From contig UQRC01000036.1 in the NCBI GenBank assembly GCA_900543445.1, forward strand, positions 1 to 26,363: a DNA stretch of 26,363 nucleotides, given 5' to 3'. Source of the stretch: an uncultured Lachnobacterium sp. (GTDB lineage Bacteria; Bacillota; Clostridia; Lachnospirales; Lachnospiraceae). A model generated the notes under the pieces. It did no database searches. It worked only from the letters and a program-made list of their open reading frames with translations, and was not told the DNA's origin. The position numbers and the translations under genes were made by a program. Shown here one piece after another: positions 25,542 through 26,363 of the stretch; the stretch's first letter is position 1, and the number at the start of each line of letters is the position of its first letter.

Positions 25542-26363
25542 GGCTCTATGTCAAGTGTTGGGGTGTGATTCTTTGAATCACGCCCCATTACTGGATTTGG
25601 AGCTATTTTTATATTTGATATATTTTACTATGATTTTGGGCATGGCAAACAAACCCTCAAGCGCCCATCTGAAAATTAATTAGTTACCATTAGTATTCGT
25701 GTCCTGAAATGCTCAAAGTTTCGTATACCGTACGAAGTTCGTTTTAAGACTTTGATTTTATTGTTGAATCCTTCGGTTGGTCCGTTTGATATATTAGAAT
25801 ACTTGTAAGCATTCAGAATGTATTTACTCCAGTTTCGATAGGTTTTGGCACATTTTTCGAACTCTGGAATACCGGAACTTTCTGCTTCTTTTATCCAATC
25901 CCAAAAGTCGGTACGTTGTTCGGAATACTTGGGATTCTGGCAGATCTCGTAGAACTTTTCTTTTAGATAGTGGGCTTTCCTTAGATCGTCATTGTACAAA
26001 AGCATCAGATCGCATTCACGTTTCTTCTCATTACTCAAATGATGGTAGCGGGTTAGAATCAGCCTTCGGCTATGCTTGAAGTATTTACGCAGCTTTTTAG
26101 GCATTGATTTTTGAAGTCTTTTTCGAACGGCTTCAATCGCCCACCCGACCTGACGTATGAAATGATACTTGTCAATTATAATCTTAGCATTAGGAAAATA
26201 TATTTGCGCCACGTCTACATAAGGTTGCCACATATCACAAACAAAGAATTTCACCTTTAAACGATCCTTTTTAGGAAATGAATAAAAGTATTGTGTCAGA
26301 CACTGCTTGTTTCTTCCGGGAAGAATATCAAGAACTCTGTGTTTTGCCGGGTCAACAAGAATG
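25542..26363 (-). mobile_element. ISL3-family insertion sequence (partial; 3' end only)
   Basis: The left boundary is GGCTCTATGTCAAGTGTTGG, which resembles the GGCTCT-TGTCAA terminal inverted repeats of ISL3-family elements. Next is a 12-bp subterminal hairpin (GGGGTGTGATTC, loop TTT, GAATCACGCCCC; 25560-25586), then the minus-strand transposase. The other end is outside the window. The 8 bp before the boundary, G plus seven T, may be the target duplication (ISL3 elements usually make 8 bp), but its partner copy is not visible. Confidence 0.8.
25676..26362 (-). CDS. ISL3-family DDE transposase (5' part outside the window)
   Basis: The frame is open from the right edge of the window to the stop at 25676, giving at least 228 residues of the C-terminal half. 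An internal GTG at 26254 is not the true start, since coding continues upstream ('ILVDPAKHRVLDILPGRN'). Visible family marks are 'VKFFVCDMWQPY' with a catalytic Asp, 'IIIDKYHFIRQV' and the C-terminal 'NGPTEGFNNKIKVLKRTSYG' with the catalytic Glu. The terminal sequence of the element lies 130 bp downstream. No frameshift is seen, so the copy may be active. Confidence 0.9.
   Translation of the reverse strand: MLVDPAKHRVLDILPGRNKQCLTQYFYSFPKKDRLKVKFFVCDMWQPYVDVAQIYFPNAKIIIDKYHFIRQVGWAIEAVRKRLQKSMPKKLRKYFKHSRRLILTRYHHLSNEKKRECDLMLLYNDDLRKAHYLKEKFYEICQNPKYSEQRTDFWDWIKEAESSGIPEFEKCAKTYRNWSKYILNAYKYSNISNGPTEGFNNKIKVLKRTSYGIRNFEHFRTRILMVTN

Overview
The window looks like the chromosome of a gut-type, Gram-positive, spore-forming Clostridia, most probably Lachnospiraceae (Roseburia/Agathobacter-like). 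The grounds are AGGAGG-type ribosome binding sites, the SpoIIID sporulation regulator, a secreted GH5 cellulase, a FliB-type flagellin methylase, a CD1871A-type CXXC microprotein and an ISL3-family insertion sequence. The assignment is inferred from gene content, not from a marker gene. No rRNA, tRNA, CRISPR array, prophage or replication origin was seen.

Layout. (1) 1-1500: an ECF transporter S-component on the minus strand and the truncated tail of an Rpn/PD-(D/E)XK nuclease-transposase. (2) 1560-4860: a copper-resistance operon, csoR-copA, with two CsoR boxes, four tandem 30-bp hairpin repeats between the genes, and a CopZ-like domain fused to the C-terminus of CopA behind its own ribosome binding site. 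(3) 4890-9810: a ROK repressor, then a zinc polyol dehydrogenase, a GPH sugar symporter and a PfkB sugar kinase. Both promoters carry the same 10-4-10 palindrome, a likely ROK operator. (4) 9880-10893: a secreted GH5 endoglucanase. (5) 10959-16500: an AraC regulator divergent from a lactose operon (GH2 beta-galactosidase plus GPH permease). (6) 16559-17792: fliB. (7) 17814-20870: a DUF4300 secreted protein and a thiol-redox operon (CXXC microprotein, polyferredoxin membrane protein, TlpA lipoprotein). Each is preceded by 11-bp-phased CTTAA direct repeats typical of OmpR/PhoB response regulators. (8) 20881-21206: spoIIID, whose ribosome binding site lies inside the terminator hairpin of the redox operon. 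(9) 21319-25313: a TPP-riboswitch-controlled thiamine salvage operon, thiE-thiD-cytX-thiW. Two covarying copies of an unrecognised multi-hairpin element, in opposite orientations, sit in the gaps on either side of thiD. (10) 25476-26363: a short promoter-leader-terminator unit whose T-run is abutted by an ISL3 element that runs off the window.

Together the genes show a carbohydrate-fermenting commensal taking up polyols, lactose and cellulose fragments, exporting copper and salvaging thiamine precursors. The strongest new leads are regulatory and structural RNA/DNA elements rather than new proteins: the spoIIID terminator/SD overlap, the inverted hairpin elements around thiD, the csoR-copA hairpin array and the CopA-CopZ fusion.
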